Part shown: positions 1 to 10,500 of the stretch, piece after piece
Layout: each line of letters begins with the position of its first letter
Numbering within the stretch: position 1 is the stretch's first letter
From: Trichothecium roseum
Taxonomy: Eukaryota; Ascomycota; Sordariomycetes; Hypocreales
DNA: 64,000 nt
Assembly (NCBI GenBank): GCA_026184415.1
Contig: CM047945.1
Span: 2,418,001-2,482,000 of the forward strand
Direction: 5' to 3'
The notes under the pieces: model-generated
The model's database searches: none
Seen by the model: only the letters and a program-made list of their open reading frames with translations
What the model was told of the DNA's origin: nothing
Program-made: the position numbers and the translations under genes

Positions 1-1
1 A

Positions 2-184
2 AGCGTCAACGCCTTTTTCAAAAAGCTGTACAAGAACGCTTCGCCAGAGCAGCAGCGCGCCATGATCAAGAGCTTCACCGAGAGCAGCGGCACCAGCCTC
101 AGCACCGATTGGAAGGACGTCGGGAGCCGCCACGTCGCCCCCGCACCCCCCGAGGGGGCCGAGGCCAAGAGCTGGGATAAGTAA
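2..184 (+). CDS. SGT1: SGT1 co-chaperone, 3' end only (SGS domain)
   Basis: This is the last 60 codons of a gene that begins before the window; the frame opens at base 2 and stops with TAA at 182-184. The visible peptide begins SVNAFFKKLYKNASPEQQRA, continues with a MIKSF segment and a TEWKDVG-like stretch (here TDWKDVG), and ends in SWDK. That is the SGS (Sgt1-specific) domain at the C-terminus of Sgt1. In the family, Sgt1 couples Hsp90 to Skp1/SCF ubiquitin ligases and to kinetochore assembly, and the SGS domain contacts client adaptors. The TPR and CS domains would lie upstream, outside this window. The gene converges on the dioxygenase gene at 576-2360. Identification is firm for a short fragment because the SGS tail is highly conserved. 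Confidence 0.85.
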   Translation, partial: SVNAFFKKLYKNASPEQQRAMIKSFTESSGTSLSTDWKDVGSRHVAPAPPEGAEAKSWDK

Positions 185-575
185 AGACGGAACTGCGCTG
201 CTGGATCTCTCTCAAACCAGTCTAATTACTTAATTACAGCCACTAGTCTTAGTAGTAGTAGCATGGGACAGCTTGAAATAGTGGCAGAGGAACAGACAAA
301 ACGCAGACATGGTAGTTTATGCTTTATGACCCATCAAGGGAAAATAGAGATGCAATCAGGCCATACACGAGAGCCGTCAAAGTAGTTACCTCAGGGCAAT
401 AAAAGAAAAAGAAAAACAATTTATACATATCATAAAACTCCAAGAGAGGGGTGCTTAATCGTGGTATTACATTGTTACAATCAGGAGGATGTGCATTGCT
501 TTATTTTAAAATGTACACGCCATCTGTTTTGGGCAAAGTATTGGCTTGTACCAAGCACTTTGTCTCTTTGATGGC
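185..575. other. Intergenic, shared 3' flank of two convergent genes
   Basis: The region lies between the SGT1 stop and the dioxygenase stop. It is AT-richer than the coding flanks and contains no recognisable gene. It presumably holds both 3' untranslated regions. Confidence 0.6.
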
Positions 576-2360
576 TTATTTATCTTCAACGATTGGCTCC
601 GTATCGTTGACGGTCTGAACACCGTCTATCATGCGCTCCACCTGGGCGATCTCGGGGTTGCCCTCTTCCCAAGGTTTGACAAAGCGGCGCCTAGCGTCGC
701 CGACGTCGCCGAACCTCCCGCCGCTCCTGTACTCGCGCAGCAGCTCCGGGGGTACCTGGCTCGCCCTGCTGGCGAAGTCGTCGGGGGCGATGTAAGCGCC
801 CCTGAGCCACCTGGCGCCTCCCTTTTCGGGCTGGAAAGCGCGGCGGCCGTGGAGGACGCGGACGTTGTCGAAGAGGACGCACTCGCCCTCCTCGAGCTTG
901 TAGGTCCAGGTGGCGGCGGGGTCGGCGACGAGGGACTCGAGGACGCGGGCGGCCTGAATCCAGTCGTGGAAGTTCCAGACGGGCATCTTGACGGAGCCCT
1001 GGAAGGGCGGGGACCACCAGACGTTGGCGAACTCGGGGGGCAGCCGCTCCGAGACCTTGGAGGTGGCGAGGACCCGGCGGAGGGTGCGGTAGTTGTGGCC
1101 GAACTTGTCGTAGGCGTAGGGGACGCGGGTGTTGCCTAGGTGCTGGACGCCCAGGCGGTCGCGGAAGAGCCAGAGGAGGCGGCCGGCACGGTAGCTGTCG
1201 CTAAAGATGCTCTCGCCGCCCTCGCACGAGTTGTCGATGCAGTGGAGGACCTGGATCTTGGGGGGCACCTGGAGGTAGAGGAGGTCCTGGTGGAGGTCGA
1301 GGGCCTCGCTGGTGTAGGCCACGTTCTCGGCGTCGGGCTTGGCGCGGACGTCAAAGGTGCGGCCGTAGAGGGTCTCGCGGATGTTGGCGATGCGCGTGGT
1401 GATGTCCACCACCGCGTCCTCGTCGCGCGGCACGTTCTTGACGATGGTGATGCCGAGCTCGCGGAGGTCGATGACGGCGTTCCACATGGTCTCGTCGTCC
1501 TTCATGTAGTTCTCGAAGTCAAACTTCCTGATGCCGCCGCCGCTATCGCCGCCCAGCTCCCCGCTGGTCCACGGGTACCGCTCGCCGACGGCGGCCATCG
1601 GGGTGGGCGTGGCGAGGCGGCGGTCGATCCACTCGTTGACGTGCGACCACGGCACCGTCGTCTCGTGCACGCCGTCCTCGTACCCCTCGACGTCCCGGTC
1701 AAAGGTGAAGGACAAGCCCTGCTCCGACTGCCTCACGTCGCGCACCGAGATGTCGAGCGGGATCCGCGTCGTGCGGAACTTCTTCTGCCCGGACGAGGGG
1801 TCGCGGCACGCGGCGCAGGCGCACATGTCGCGCAGGCTGGTGCTGTGCAGGAGCTTCCACTTGGGCGAGGGGTCGCTGCTGATGCCGATGGCGCCCTGCG
1901 CCGTGGTTCCCCCCCAAGCCATCCTGAACGTGACGGGGGCGCCGTCGATGTCGACCTCGCCCTCGAAGGTCTTTTCGTACTTGCGGTGGAACACATCGAA
2001 GCTTTTCGCGCCGTACTCTGGTTCCGGGTCCGGCTCTGGTGCTGCGGGTGTTGCTGATGCCGGTCCTGGCGCTATCATCGGTCCTCTTTTCCGTTCTCTG
2101 CCCAACACGCTGCTCTGTTCGTTCTTCCCCGATGCCTCTTCCCCTGTTGTCGTAGCAGTGCTGCCCTCGCTCTCGGTGTGGACCTGGCGGTGGCGGCGGC
2201 ATGACAAAGGTGGTCTCGTAGCGCATGATGGCCTCCCCTGGGCTGAATGCTGGAGTCGGCGTATGCCGGCCGCGGGCCGGCTAACAGTCGACTGAGACTG
2301 CGACGGCAGCCCTGTGCCTTTCAGAGGCCACGCGGGTGCCTGTCTCCAAATCGCCCTCAT
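576..2360 (-). CDS. Gamma-butyrobetaine dioxygenase-like Fe(II)/2-oxoglutarate oxygenase, probably mitochondrial
   Basis: A single-exon gene of 594 aa. Residues about 179-185 (MCACAAC) form the cysteine-rich zinc-binding N-terminal domain of the gamma-butyrobetaine hydroxylase subfamily. The TauD/TfdA fold follows, with iron ligands visible as His357 and Asp359 (LHQDLLY) and a distal His504 (VLHGRRAF). Family members hydroxylate gamma-butyrobetaine in the last step of carnitine synthesis, or the related trimethyllysine. The split between these two substrates cannot be settled by eye. The ATG at 2358-2360 is the first Met of the frame. The first 60 residues are rich in Arg, Ser and Ala with no acidic residue, which looks like a mitochondrial presequence, and about 60 further low-complexity residues precede the conserved part. 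No intron is evident. Confidence 0.8.
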   Translation of the reverse strand: MRAIWRQAPAWPLKGTGLPSQSQSTVSRPAAGIRRLQHSAQGRPSCATRPPLSCRRHRQVHTESEGSTATTTGEEASGKNEQSSVLGRERKRGPMIAPGPASATPAAPEPDPEPEYGAKSFDVFHRKYEKTFEGEVDIDGAPVTFRMAWGGTTAQGAIGISSDPSPKWKLLHSTSLRDMCACAACRDPSSGQKKFRTTRIPLDISVRDVRQSEQGLSFTFDRDVEGYEDGVHETTVPWSHVNEWIDRRLATPTPMAAVGERYPWTSGELGGDSGGGIRKFDFENYMKDDETMWNAVIDLRELGITIVKNVPRDEDAVVDITTRIANIRETLYGRTFDVRAKPDAENVAYTSEALDLHQDLLYLQVPPKIQVLHCIDNSCEGGESIFSDSYRAGRLLWLFRDRLGVQHLGNTRVPYAYDKFGHNYRTLRRVLATSKVSERLPPEFANVWWSPPFQGSVKMPVWNFHDWIQAARVLESLVADPAATWTYKLEEGECVLFDNVRVLHGRRAFQPEKGGARWLRGAYIAPDDFASRASQVPPELLREYRSGGRFGDVGDARRRFVKPWEEGNPEIAQVERMIDGVQTVNDTEPIVEDK

Positions 2361-3002
2361 CGTGCTCGATGGCGGAGAGGGGTGATATGTGGGGGAGAGG
2401 GGGAGGAGACCAAGGTTTGGTGATATCAAGCGTCCGACTCGCCAAAAAAAGAAAGGAAACCAAGAAGAACAAAAAAGAAGAAGAAAAAGAAAAAGAAGCA
2501 GAGCGTTAGACTACAAGATATCCATGTGAAGGCGCACGCGGGGCTACGGAAGCTTTTGGACGGGCAATCCTCTAATTTTCTCCATCGGCCGCGGTAGGTA
2601 GTGGGGCAGACACACTCACCTCGCTTTACATCATAGTAGTAAGTACCTAGATGTAGCCTAGATACAGTGCCTTACTCGTACTGACAGCGCAACTCCTGAT
2701 AAATTCTCGGCTCCTGAGCGCTAGAGGCAAACATACTCATGGCTATACTAGAGCACAATATGCATATGTCAAATGGCAAAGATGGATCAAATATGATGGG
2801 CTACGTGAGGTAGCGGAATGACTGTTCATTGTACCCAGGCTTCTTGGCCTGTGGCTATGTATCATGATTCATGTACTCATACAACTCAGATATCCTTCTG
2901 TTCCCTTGCTCAGACACAAGTCGAATTTAATATACATGCCCCCCCCGCGGCAATATTTTACACGGCGCATCGCAAAATTATACGAAACGCGACACCTGGT
3001 CA
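2361..3002. other. Intergenic: dioxygenase upstream region and SEN2 3' flank
   Basis: A purine-rich stretch (A/G, about 2440-2510) lies just upstream of the dioxygenase start and would be a CT-rich leader on the minus strand, common in fungal promoters. The rest is AT-rich with no supported gene. Confidence 0.5.
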
Positions 3003-4658
3003 TCAACCACGGTTGCGGTTGCTGGACCAACGCTTCACCATGATCTCCTTGATCTTGTAAAGCTTCAACGCCTCCGTGAGGCCATTGCTCAAGCCAGCCT
3101 CGAATTTCGTCGGCGGAGGCACGTCAACGTACACGAAGACGAGGTTCTTCATCACATGCGACAGAACACGGACAATCCCATGCAGCCATTGCCACGTCTT
3201 CTGGGGGTTTCGCTTCCCGTTTGCTTTCCACCACGAATCGGTGTAGGAGGGGATCACGATCAACCCGAACTGGGCGTGATCAAAGACTGGGCCTCGAGTG
3301 TAAAGGAGCCAATCGACTCCGAATTTGATACCTGATCTTGGCACCCAGCCAAGAGATCTGAAATGGTGATAAACGGCGTAGTGAACCAGAAACCCGTCAT
3401 CAGGTTGGAGGTCGGGGTCGTCCGGGCCATTTCGAGGTGGGAAATAGCTATGCTGCCTAAAGAGCTTGAAGAGTTCGGGCGAAGAGAGCTCAAGCCCGGA
3501 TAGGGGATCCGTGACCTTGAGTACCCCAAGGGCAAAGGTAAGCCAGAGTGCTTCTTCAGGCATAAGCTGAAGATGCTCCTTGTTGACAAGGGGCTGGCGT
3601 TCCGTGGCACGTCGCTGAGAGTCCTTTAGGCCTCCATTCCCTGGCAACGGCGGACTGCTGCTAATGGGTGAGTAATTGGGACTGGGAGGATCTCCTAATT
3701 GAAAAGTCGTTGACTCGACTTTGGGGGAGAACCGTACGCTCTTTCGTCGCTGCGGGGTTGCCGACCCTGAAGATGCAGAACTCGTGTTCTGCTCAGCATC
3801 GGATGTGAATCCATTCATGTGCACAGAAGCCTTCATTTCTCCGGCAACATCAGGAACGACGATTGGGGGGGGCCTTGTGTCCCTCGATGCCCCATCACCA
3901 CCGTTGTGGGAGCCAAGTTCAACCGCCGAGTTTGGCATAGCTAACAGTTCCAAGGGGCCAGTGGGAGCAGCATGCACATGAGCAGGTTTGATGTGGTCCA
4001 GTGGGGGTCGCTCAATAGATGCGTTTGGAAGAGCCAACAACTCCAAGGGACCGACCGGACTTTTAGATAGGGGGACAGGAACCTTTTTACTCGGAATGTC
4101 AGCTGCCAGAAGAGCGTGGCGAAACATTTCTGCTCTCTTAGCCTCCTCTTCTCTGGTCTGGCGGATGGCCTCTTGCTCCTGTCTAGCACGCTCCCATTTC
4201 GCCTGAGCACGTTCTACACGTCTCTGATCCGTGTGGAGCTCACTGACATGGCTTTCAAGAAGACCGCGACGAGTTTGCTCTCTTTGTAACCAATGCGGCT
4301 CACTACGACTAAGGTTGCCTTTGCCATAGAACCCTTGTTCCCACAGTGCTCTCATGGATTTTTCATCGGTGATGTGAACTGACCAGGTCGAGGAGGACCA
4401 TGTGCCATGGTGAATTACTGACGGCTCTGATGGAGGCCGTCTGCACAGTTGCCCCAACCATGCATATGCGATGTGAAATAGCGAGAGCGGGTTCTCAGGA
4501 TAGAATGTTGGTAATGGGAAAGTCCGAATGGGAGCGGGAAGAGCATATATTTGATGCAGGGGTGGTCCTCGTTTCTGAGGATGTTGTTTCTTTGCCCCAT
4601 GTGGGAGGGACAAAGAGTCCCCTGCGGACGCAGATGGAACAATTACAGAGTCAGCCAT
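3003..4658 (-). CDS. SEN2: tRNA-splicing endonuclease catalytic subunit Sen2
   Basis: An intronless gene for 551 aa. The C-terminal endonuclease domain contains GIKFGVDWLLYTRGPVFDHA, with the Tyr (YTRGP) and His (FDHAQF) of the catalytic triad, and the Lys near the end in LYKIKEIMVKRW. The N-terminal half carries the Sen2 signature ALWEQGFYGKGNLSRSEP. The middle (about residues 170-360) is low complexity. In the family Sen2 cuts the 5' splice site of intron-containing pre-tRNAs in the Sen2-Sen34-Sen15-Sen54 complex. The start ATG at 4656-4658 is followed directly by a credible N-terminus. A short tandem duplication is visible in the linker: PVGPLELLALPNASIE and PTGPLELLAMPNSAVE. The upstream region is shared with the divergent glucosylceramide synthase gene. 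Confidence 0.92.
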   Translation of the reverse strand: MADSVIVPSASAGDSLSLPHGAKKQHPQKRGPPLHQIYALPAPIRTFPLPTFYPENPLSLFHIAYAWLGQLCRRPPSEPSVIHHGTWSSSTWSVHITDEKSMRALWEQGFYGKGNLSRSEPHWLQREQTRRGLLESHVSELHTDQRRVERAQAKWERARQEQEAIRQTREEEAKRAEMFRHALLAADIPSKKVPVPLSKSPVGPLELLALPNASIERPPLDHIKPAHVHAAPTGPLELLAMPNSAVELGSHNGGDGASRDTRPPPIVVPDVAGEMKASVHMNGFTSDAEQNTSSASSGSATPQRRKSVRFSPKVESTTFQLGDPPSPNYSPISSSPPLPGNGGLKDSQRRATERQPLVNKEHLQLMPEEALWLTFALGVLKVTDPLSGLELSSPELFKLFRQHSYFPPRNGPDDPDLQPDDGFLVHYAVYHHFRSLGWVPRSGIKFGVDWLLYTRGPVFDHAQFGLIVIPSYTDSWWKANGKRNPQKTWQWLHGIVRVLSHVMKNLVFVYVDVPPPTKFEAGLSNGLTEALKLYKIKEIMVKRWSSNRNRG

Positions 4659-6014
4659 TTCGTAAGGGAACCATTTTGGACTGGCTGCAACACGTCAGTG
4701 AACATGTTCCAAGCATTACATCAGTGCAAGGTGCAGGAGGGGAAAGGGAAACAATGTGTGTTGAAATCTGTTGCTCAGATACCGTTGTAGTCTATAAAAG
4801 TAGGGCAATCATTGAGGGCCAAATGAACGGCGAATCCCCTAAGCTCTTTGGTATATTGTCATCACTGCAGAGACACACTTGTGCTGGGAATCGGGGCTCT
4901 AAATCATCTTTGCTTTGCAATCTGTATCAAGACCGAGCTGATTGAGATTGTACGAGCCACAAACATCGAGGTAAGGACGCTTTGAAATTGGCTGAGGCGA
5001 TTGCTTCACAAGGTAGACTCACATTACTATGCCATGGTTCGGTGGCCTGTCGGGGAAATTGTTGCCCAAGTAATTACTGCCTCTCACCCAATGAAGCTTT
5101 TAGAGCTCAAGCAGATTTAAAGCAGCCACACGCAGAGAGTGCAAATGGCGGTGTTTCTGTGAGGAGCTGAGAGGTTTGAGATGTGCAAGGTTCAAAGAAT
5201 GAAATTTTCGTCACAAGCGAGATGACTTTCGCAATTGAGTTCCCGTAATAGGGCCCTGGCACGGTGACATCCCCACTTTTGATAAGTCTCTGTACGGAGC
5301 ACTCCGTGGTAGCCCGAGGCATTATCCATTACGGAGTAGTAGTACCGTACCATAGGCCCTAGCAGATTGGAGCGTTCAGCCTCTAGTTTTGGCCTTGTGC
5401 GCTCCTCAAGGTACTCACGGACCACTAACAACAGCGCTGAGTCCACGGTAAGCCGCTGCAACTTAGAGGGCGACTCCTCTATACTTTCCGTCCACCATGG
5501 GCTCAACCAAGGCTTCGGGCTAGAAAGGTTCCAACCCAATGCATTCGTGGATGCTCTCAGCAAAAGTATGGCAACACTCTTACAAATACCCGTGCCATGT
5601 TGAATTCCAACATACCTCTCCCCTTTAGAGCCTACTTGACAATCAACTGCTGCTACTCTGTTCACTGATCGTCTTTTTTCTGTGCACAATGTCGTACCAC
5701 GTATTACTACCACGCCCAGCCCTTATTACCTCTCGTCCCATTTTGCCCTTGGTCGCCATTCGTACCTCGAGGAATTGGCGGGCAGCTTTATTAGCGCTGC
5801 CCACCTGATGCCGATCCACCACCGCCGTCATCTCGCCAGCAATGCCATTAAGTGCAAACGTATTATAGCAAACCACTCGCGCGGGCAAACGAGTTCCTGC
5901 GCTCCTCTCTCTCTCAAACCCCTCTGTCTGAGGTCCCGAGTTCTAGCGCGCACCTGCACTATGCGAATATCCTCCTGAAACTTCCCTCCGGAACTGGCGC
6001 AAAGGAAAGCAACC
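4659..6014. other. Divergent intergenic region between SEN2 and glucosylceramide synthase
   Basis: About 1.36 kb without a gene I can support. It contains one copy of TACGGAGTA (5330-5338) next to an AGTAGTAGTACCGTAC run, and several unconserved open frames. The longest, on the minus strand at 5192-5713, has no domain or codon pattern that suggests translation. Both promoters should lie here. Confidence 0.5.
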
Positions 6015-7640
6015 ATGCCCACTGCCGTTGATCTTATCGCTACGGTGTGTCTGGTCTGGAGCAGCGTGGTAGTAGTGGTGGAAGCCTTGGGCATATCTGC
6101 GATGTAAGTATCTACTGTACCCTCAAACCATAGGGAGTTGAGTCTTTCGGTCAGCATCTCATCGGTCTACAGCTTCAGATACTTCTCGAGCAAGCCCAAC
6201 GCGCCCGTGTCTTCGACGCTCGGTTCAAACACCCCAGCCGTTACCATTATTCGCCCTGTCAAGGGACTAGAACCCCATCTCTACGAGTGTATTGCTTCAA
6301 CGTTTCGACAAGAATATCCACTTGATAAGCTTCAGATCCGCTTGTGCGTGGAGGACAAGTCCGATCCGGCCTATCCCATCCTCGCGCAAGTAGTGAAGGA
6401 CTTCCCCGACTTCGATGCCAAAGTGCTGGTGGAGAACGAAGATGCCAACACTACGGCAAATCTGGGGCCGAACCCCAAGATCAGGAACATCAGCAGAGCA
6501 TACCGAGAGGCCAACGCCGACATCATCTGGGTGGTAGACTGCAATGTCTGGGTTCCCAAAGGGGTCTTGGGCCGCATGGTCGACAGGCTGAACGGCTTTA
6601 AACCAGGGAACAGGATGGTGCAGCCCTACAAGTTCACACACCAAATGCCTCTGGTGGTCGACATTGTGGACTATGCGCACGACCAACTCATGGACGGGCA
6701 GACCTTGCTCTCGTCGGCCTCTGAGGCTTCTCCCCAGGCTGACCTTGCCACTCCGCAGGGATCTCAGGGGTTGGCCCGCATCCTCGCACAAGGCGGCGGC
6801 AGGCTCGACGAGATGTTCATGGCCTCGACACATGCAAAGTTCTATGGCGCCATCAACGCCGTAGGTGTCGCTCCCTGCGTCGTTGGTAAGAGCAACATGT
6901 TCCGCAAATCCCAACTGAACATGGCCACGACACCATCCGAGAACCCGATCCTGGCTCGAGACGAGACCCGCCCTCCTGGCGTCGACTTCTTTTCCCACAA
7001 CATATGCGAAGATCACTCCATAGGGGATATCCTGTGGCGCACGGATATTCCCGGCTTCAAGAACCACGGCATCGTCTGGGGCAATATAGTTGTCCAGCCC
7101 ATGGCCGGGATGTCGGTTCGCGCCTACGCTGCGAGACGTGTACGTTGGCTCAGGGCGAGAAAGTGGACGGTCCTAGCCGCGACTTTGGTCGAGCCCGGCG
7201 TCGAATCGATGCTGTGCGGGCTGTACTTTACCTTTGCCGTCACAAACCTGCCGTGGTTCGAGGAAAACATGGGCATCCCCCAGACGTGGTCGGCCATGGG
7301 GAGCCTGTGGCTGCTCTTCGTTACGGTATGGATGCTTGCTGACTGGGCGGTCTTCTGCCGCTTGCACTCGGCCAAGTCCATCGAGATGGACGAAAACACC
7401 CCATATTTCGCCAAGGGCAGGAGCGGTCCGAGAGCTGTTACCAGACGCCGATTCTCAGAGTGGGTCGTGGCTTGGATTGGTAGAGAAACCATGGCGTTGC
7501 CCATCTGGACCTGGGCGGTCCTGCTCGGCAAGACGGTCAACTGGCGGGGGAGGCGTTTCTTGGTCCGATCTGATACGACTGTCGTGGAGATCGAGCCCAA
7601 GGGGTCTGAGGCTCAGGGGAAGAAGAACCGGAAAGATTAG
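6015..7640 (+). CDS. GCS1: Ceramide glucosyltransferase (glucosylceramide synthase)
   Basis: Two exons, 6015-6103 and 6173-7640, separated by a 69-nt GTAAGT..CAG intron; product 518 aa. Exon 1 encodes a signal-anchor helix (residues about 7-28, Val-rich). The GT21 catalytic motifs are in order: D1 in CVEDKSDPAY (Asp91), D2 in WVVDCNVWV (Asp152), D3 in ICEDHSIGD (Asp310), and the (R/Q)XXRW motif as RRVRW (Arg351-Trp355). Hydrophobic segments near residues 375-430 and 480-500 are the usual C-terminal membrane helices. The enzyme transfers glucose from UDP-glucose to ceramide, making the 9-methyl glucosylceramides of fungal membranes. The start is chosen because the first exon restores the membrane anchor that an ORF-only reading would lose. 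The symbol is the common fungal usage. Confidence 0.92.
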
Positions 7641-8016
7641 ATGATTGACATCAAAGAAAAAGATACAAAATAGAAAGCAACATATTACCATCCTGCACTC
7701 AGGGTTCTGTACTTTTACTACAAGGATTCCCCTTTTTTTCAGAAAGGTGACAAGCAGCATTCAACAGGATTTCAATGGGGGGTTACAAATAGTCAGACTT
7801 CCATTCAGTCAATATAGACACAGAACTTGGTATACCACGAAACATTTTTTCCCAAACCCAACGCCCATTAACTCCCAAACGGCAACAACAATCCGCCTCG
7901 TTATTTCCAACCACCATTGAAAACTCGGATTCTCACTCTCTCCTTTTCGTTTCCTCTTTCCTTCTCCCTCCCAAGACTAAAAACCCAGCCAACAAGAAAG
8001 AGGGAGAGAGAGGAAA
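7641..8016. other. Intergenic between convergent GCS1 and NIP7
   Basis: The region is AT-rich with pyrimidine runs before the NIP7 stop. No gene is seen; it holds the 3' flanks of both neighbours. Confidence 0.5.
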
Positions 8017-8661
8017 TCACCCAGAGGCAAACAGGTTATCCTCGTCGCGCAGGTACTCCCCGCAGTCGGCCTGCCTGAAGCAGACGATGCCGGTGGGGTC
8101 GAGGCGCCGGCTCTCGGCCGTCGACTTGGCGGAGACACCGAAGCCGAGGGGCACGTCGGCCATGTCGTAGACGACGACGCCCTGGTGCTCGGGGCAGTCC
8201 TCCGAGTAGCGGCCGACGTGGGCCTTGACGACGTTAGAGCCGTAGAGGAAGGGCATGACGCCGTTGGGGCGGATCCAGATCTTGTGCCGGGCGTGGGGGG
8301 CGATGACGGGGAGGGCCGTGACGTGGAGCTTGAATTTCTTGGTCTTTGTGAATTTGCCTGCATACACAATCACGCATTAGCTTTGGGTTTTATAACCAAA
8401 AAGGGGAAGGGTGGAGGGGGGGGAGAGAGTCGTACCGATGCAGATTCCCAGGGAGAGGAGCTTGTCGCGGGCAACCGAGGTGGCCAGGTTGGCGAGGGAG
8501 AGGAGGACGTAAAAGACCCGGTCGCCCGAGATGCGGAAGACGTGGCGGTCGGCGTTGGGGGACGAGTCCACGGGGGCGATGAGGTTCTTGAGCGAGGGGC
8601 CGGTGTAGTCGGCCAGCTTCTTGAAGACGGTCTCCGTCTCGGCGTCGGTTAGAGGCCGCAT
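8017..8661 (-). CDS. NIP7: 60S ribosome biogenesis protein Nip7
   Basis: Two exons on the minus strand, 8661-8436 and 8357-8017, with a 78-nt GTACGA..CAG intron; 188 aa. It begins MRPLTDAETETVFKKLADY, the nearly invariant Nip7 N-terminus, and splicing joins SLGICIG to KFTKTKKFKLHVTAL exactly as in the family. The C-terminal PUA domain (about residues 100-180) contains FLYGSNVVKAH, QGVVVYDMADVPLGFGV and FRQADCGEYLRDE. Nip7 binds pre-27S rRNA and Nop8/Nop53-type partners during 60S maturation in the nucleolus. The length is close to the usual 180 residues. The segment SSPNADRHVF is slightly longer than in other species. Confidence 0.95.
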
Positions 8662-9327
8662 AGTTGTGGTGGTGGTTGCGACGGCGGGTGACCTTTGGAG
8701 GGAGGAGGGGCAATCGTCTTCAGAAATGGCAGCCCAGATCCTATAGAGTTGGTACAAAGGAATAGAAACACTGCGCTACGCAGCTTTTGCAATCCAATTG
8801 CGATTTGTAGCGGAATTGGTCGCTATTATTTGGCCGAAGATGCGATTTTGGGGGAGGGATGGGAAGAAAAAAAGAAAAAAGTGGCACCCCACTGAAGGTT
8901 TGTGCGGAAAACTGCCGCTGGTTCAAACGCAGGAGCGGAAACAAGGCCGTCGACCCTCCTCTGGTCTGCCCAAGCCCCGCCAACCCTGTGTGAGACGTCA
9001 ATAAGAGAGGCCATGCACGATAGCGAGAATAGTGAGAATACGCGGACTGTTTTCAAAAGGCTATTCGATGTAGAAATTATTTTGTATTACAGGCTTTCAA
9101 CTCCAGGGTTGAAAAGAACGCATTATCTGATGTCGTATGTACGTACTTGAGTCGTCTAATGCTCACATTCGAAAGGATACATCATAAAGCGTTTATCTTG
9201 AAATAGTTAATGGTGGCATACGAAATTTTAACTCAAGGACCCAAGAAAATATCACTAGAAGCACAGGAAGTACGCTACTTCAAAGTGGCAACCGTCTCCT
9301 CTTATTATACCTTTGGTAATTGGCAAG
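8662..9327. other. Intergenic: NIP7 upstream region and pectate lyase 3' flank
   Basis: The region has no supported gene. The strand asymmetry (A/G-rich near 8850-8880) corresponds to a CT-rich tract upstream of NIP7 on the minus strand. Confidence 0.5.
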
Positions 9328-10500
9328 TCAGTTGATCTTACCGACGCCTGCCCCGTCCAAGACGATCGCCTCGACACTCTCCAAGGGCGTGAGCTCGTAC
9401 TCGTAGCCGGCGGTCTCAAAGTCGCCCACTTGCGTGAGGTTAATACTGGCACCGCCCCAGTCGTTGTCTGCGCGCCCCCCGACTGTTAGCAAACACAAGC
9501 TGGAAAAAAAAGGTACAAAAAAAGAAAACCTACCGGCACCGAGGTTGGCAAAGCCATCGAGCTCCTCGTCACCGCAAGTGCAAGTGTTGGGGCTGTCGTT
9601 CGGAATAACCAGGCCATACGTGCTGAGAGCCTCGCTCGTGTTCCCCTTGAAAACGTTGCCCTCGACCAGCACCTGGTTGTCGGACCGCGAGTGTATGGCC
9701 TGGTACAGAAAGTCCTCGTAGACGTTGTTGTAGACATGCTGGTGGCCGAAGCGGCCGGCGGGGCCCCGCGTCCCCGCGCGCTGCCAGTGGTTGTGGTGAT
9801 AGGTGACGTGCAGGCGGCCGGAGTCCTCGTCGCGGTTGGCGTCCGAGTTGCCTACCAGGGACGACTTCCAGTGGTCGTGGAAGTAGTTCCACGAGACGGT
9901 GATCCAGTCCGAGGCATGTGCGATGTCGATTTGCCCGTCCTTAGTTACTCTGTCAGTTTTTCCTCTCTTCTTAACTTGATGCGATGCTGAAGGAGAAATA
10001 CTACGCACATAGGTGTCAGGTCCGACTTCGAGGCTGAGTTCGGACTCGAACTCATTGTGGTCAATCCACACCCTCGTGGAGTTATTGACGGAGATGCCAT
10101 CCTGGCCAACAATGTTGGAGATCTTGAGATTACGAATAACGACGTTATCCTGATCTTGGACAGTGAGCCCATTCTTGGTTATCCCGGCGTCCTCCCCAAC
10201 ACCAACAAGAGACTTGTTGGAGCCCAACTTGGCCCGCGACGATAACTCAACGACCCCCTGCACGTAGATGGCTGCAGGCTCGTTGCCTTGGACAGCATCC
10301 AGGAGATCGTTTGATGTGCTCACGAAAAGAATCTCACCATCTTCACCACCTGTCGTTGGGCCGAGAGCGTTTTCCTTTGCATATCCTTCCAGGTCAAATA
10401 GGACTCGATCGTACTTGAAGCCCTTAGTGTCTCTCGGAGGAAAGGAGGCAGCTGTGTTCGCGACACTGGCAAAGAGAAGCACGTTTGACAGACGCATCAT
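9328..10500 (-). CDS. Secreted pectate lyase, polysaccharide lyase family 1
   Basis: Three exons on the minus strand: 10500-10009, 9939-9534 and 9467-9328; product about 345 aa. Residues 1-19 (MMRLSNVLLFASVANTAAS) form a signal peptide. The right-handed beta-helix signatures of PL1 follow: VWIDHNEFES, DGQIDIAHASDWITVSWNYF, HVTYHHNHW and the catalytic-arginine box RGPAGRFGHQHVYNN. Both introns (69 and 66 nt) are multiples of three, so the frame stays open through them, but removal is needed to restore DTYDGQID and LGADNDWGG. The first intron's acceptor is the AG just before GAC GGG, because the nearer AG leads to a stop. The enzyme cleaves de-esterified polygalacturonate by Ca-dependent beta-elimination outside the cell. 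It suggests contact with plant material but does not prove a pathogen. Confidence 0.9.
   Translation of the reverse strand: MMRLSNVLLFASVANTAASFPPRDTKGFKYDRVLFDLEGYAKENALGPTTGGEDGEILFVSTSNDLLDAVQGNEPAAIYVQGVVELSSRAKLGSNKSLVGVGEDAGITKNGLTVQDQDNVVIRNLKISNIVGQDGISVNNSTRVWIDHNEFESELSLEVGPDTYVRSISPSASHQVKKRGKTDRVTKDGQIDIAHASDWITVSWNYFHDHWKSSLVGNSDANRDEDSGRLHVTYHHNHWQRAGTRGPAGRFGHQHVYNNVYEDFLYQAIHSRSDNQVLVEGNVFKGNTSEALSTYGLVIPNDSPNTCTCGDEELDGFANLGAGRFSFFVPFFSSLCLLTVGGRADNDWGGASINLTQVGDFETAGYEYELTPLESVEAIVLDGAGVGKIN

Noticed and set aside
1140..2057. 305-codon open frame on the plus strand
   Set aside because: It is the antisense shadow of the dioxygenase gene, caused by high GC at third positions, and its peptide is a Val/Glu/Ala/Leu-rich string without a domain.
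5192..5713. 173-codon open frame on the minus strand in the SEN2/GCS gap
   Set aside because: No recognisable domain or codon bias, and it contains the dispersed TACGGAGTA word.
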